Source: UBA668 sp038328705 (GTDB lineage Bacteria; Actinomycetota; Acidimicrobiia; Acidimicrobiales; Ilumatobacteraceae). From it: DNA of 13,127 nt. The stretch is from NCBI GenBank assembly GCA_038328705.1, contig JBBQMG010000118.1, forward strand, positions 1 through 13,127, written 5' to 3'. Shown in pieces: positions 12,179 to 13,127 of this stretch. The number at the start of each line of letters is the position of its first letter. Within the stretch, counting starts at the first letter, position 1. The position numbers and the translations under genes are program-made. Under the pieces are notes generated by a model, which was not told the DNA's origin, made no database searches, and was given only the letters and a program-made list of their open reading frames with translations.

Positions 12179-13127
12179 TCAGAGGAAGTAGAGGCGGCTG
12201 AGCGACACGGATTCCGATGGCGCCGAGTAGACCGACTCGCCGTCGAGCGACACCATGCCGGTCTCGGCGTCGACATCGACCGTGCCCAACCGGTTGTTGA
12301 GCACCATGTTGGACGGGCCGATGTTGCGGGTGCCCTTCACCGCGACACGGCGGCGGCGAGTGGTCATGTGGTCGTCGCCGGCATCGATTGCGGCCTGGCT
12401 GACAAAAGCAACCGACAGGTCGGCAGCGGTCGACCCGTACGAACCGAACTGCGGCCCGAGCACCAGTGGTTCACACGAGTCCGTGGTGGCGTTCGGGTCG
12501 CCCGTGACGCCGTACGCAGGGAACCCGGCCTTGAGCACCAGCTGTGGCTTGGCGCCGAAGTGGTCAGGTCGCCAGAGCACGATGTCGGCCAGCTTGCCGA
12601 TGTCGAGCGAGCCGATCTCGTGCGAGAGGCCGTGAGCGATGGCCGGGTTGATGGTGAGCTTGGCCATGTACTGGCGTACACGATCGTTGTCGTGCACGGT
12701 GGGCTCCGTGAGCAGGTCCTGCTTGTTCTTCGCCGCCAACTGGAAAGTGCGGCGCACCGTTTCGCCGGCCCGGCCCATGCCCTGCGCATCGCTGGACGTG
12801 ATGCCGATGACACCGAGATCGTGCAGCACGCCTTCGGCCCCCATCGTGCCGTTACGGATGCGATCAGTGACCATTGCGTGGTCGCTGTGACTGTGGTGGT
12901 TCAGCCCGTGCGCGCTGAAGATCATCTCGTAGTGCTCGTCGAGTGCGTCGCGCCCGAAGGGCAGCGTGGGGTTGGTGGATGAGCCAATCACGTTGGGCAC
13001 GCCGGCCAACTTCAACACGTTGGGCACATGCCCGCCTCCACAGCCCTCGATGTGGAACGCGTGAATGGTGCGGCCGGCCAACACGCTCAGCGTGTCCTCC
13101 ACCGACAGACATTCGTTGAGGCCGTCG
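12179..13127 (-). CDS. ureC: Urease subunit alpha, C-terminal part (5' end outside window)
   Basis: The visible 315 residues are the C-terminal 55% or so of UreC, the nickel-binding catalytic subunit that hydrolyses urea to ammonia and carbamate. Clear landmarks are GRTIHAFHIEG, SSTNPTLPFGRDALDEHYEM, SSDAQGMGRAGETVRRTF, LTINPAIAHGLSHEIGSLDI, GKLADIVLW, and the C-terminal SLSRLYFL. Taking the His of FHIEG as the nickel ligand equivalent to Sporosarcina pasteurii His275, the spacing is ungapped: His +48 matches His323 and Asp +88 (in SSDAQ) matches nickel ligand Asp363. The position before His323, normally the flap Cys322, is Ala, and the flap reads FSAHGLNHHSHSDHAM, unusually His-rich. This resembles a divergent actinobacterial UreC clade more than the classic enzyme. 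Downstream on the same strand is the agmatine deiminase gene; ureAB would lie to the right of the window. Confidence 0.92.
   Translation of the reverse strand, partial: DGLNECLSVEDTLSVLAGRTIHAFHIEGCGGGHVPNVLKLAGVPNVIGSSTNPTLPFGRDALDEHYEMIFSAHGLNHHSHSDHAMVTDRIRNGTMGAEGVLHDLGVIGITSSDAQGMGRAGETVRRTFQLAAKNKQDLLTEPTVHDNDRVRQYMAKLTINPAIAHGLSHEIGSLDIGKLADIVLWRPDHFGAKPQLVLKAGFPAYGVTGDPNATTDSCEPLVLGPQFGSYGSTAADLSVAFVSQAAIDAGDDHMTTRRRRVAVKGTRNIGPSNMVLNNRLGTVDVDAETGMVSLDGESVYSAPSESVSLSRLYFL

Noticed and set aside
1..13127. CRISPR arrays, rRNA, tRNA genes, integrases and classic insertion-sequence transposases
   Set aside because: No regularly spaced repeats, tRNA-like cloverleafs or transposase/integrase motifs were seen on either strand by reading.

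Overview
The window is high-GC, densely packed bacterial DNA. Actinobacterial traits include a lipoprotein with a Thr/Pro-rich linker, GTG starts, a DUF222-HNH gene of the kind multiplied in actinobacteria, and a UreC resembling a divergent actinobacterial clade. My best guess is an Acidimicrobiia/Ilumatobacter-like organism. This rests on protein style alone; there is no rRNA or marker gene to confirm it.

Layout. (1) About 1-5055, minus strand, one tight operon-like block read right to left: secreted CE1/PHB-depolymerase-type esterase lipoprotein, BenE-family aromatic acid/H+ symporter, AMP-forming acyl/aryl-CoA ligase, and an M20 metallopeptidase that runs off the left edge. BenE and the ligase are 9 bp apart; the ligase and peptidase overlap by 4 bp. 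The order suggests uptake of a carboxylic acid, perhaps released by the esterase, followed by CoA activation. (2) 5106-5618, plus strand: a small CX5R protein phosphatase, divergent from the esterase. (3) 5628-7262, minus strand: an ABC-F ATPase with a candidate leader ORF and a paired operator-like repeat upstream. (4) About 7.46-10.64 kb, plus strand: an accessory, decaying segment. It holds an APH-type kinase gene broken by one in-frame TAG, an intact APH-type kinase, a Phd/VapB-PIN toxin-antitoxin pair whose toxin is frameshifted by a 7-bp tandem duplication, and a DUF222-HNH (REP13E12-like) gene with frameshifts and an apparent internal deletion. The last is bracketed by 23-bp direct repeats (22/23 identical). 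(5) 10675 to the right edge, minus strand: the C-terminal half of urease alpha subunit (UreC), agmatine deiminase, and a GNAT acetyltransferase, apparently co-transcribed. This looks like a nitrogen/polyamine salvage operon.

No CRISPR array, rRNA or tRNA was seen. No stretch over 300 bp lacks a gene or gene remnant. The least ordinary material is in 7.26-10.64 kb: three broken genes, two candidate repeat systems and a direct-repeat-bounded HNH unit next to a damaged toxin. I did not find an unambiguous new multi-gene system; the direct-repeat-bounded HNH unit and the paired GTGG-N4-CCAC sites are the best candidates for something undescribed.
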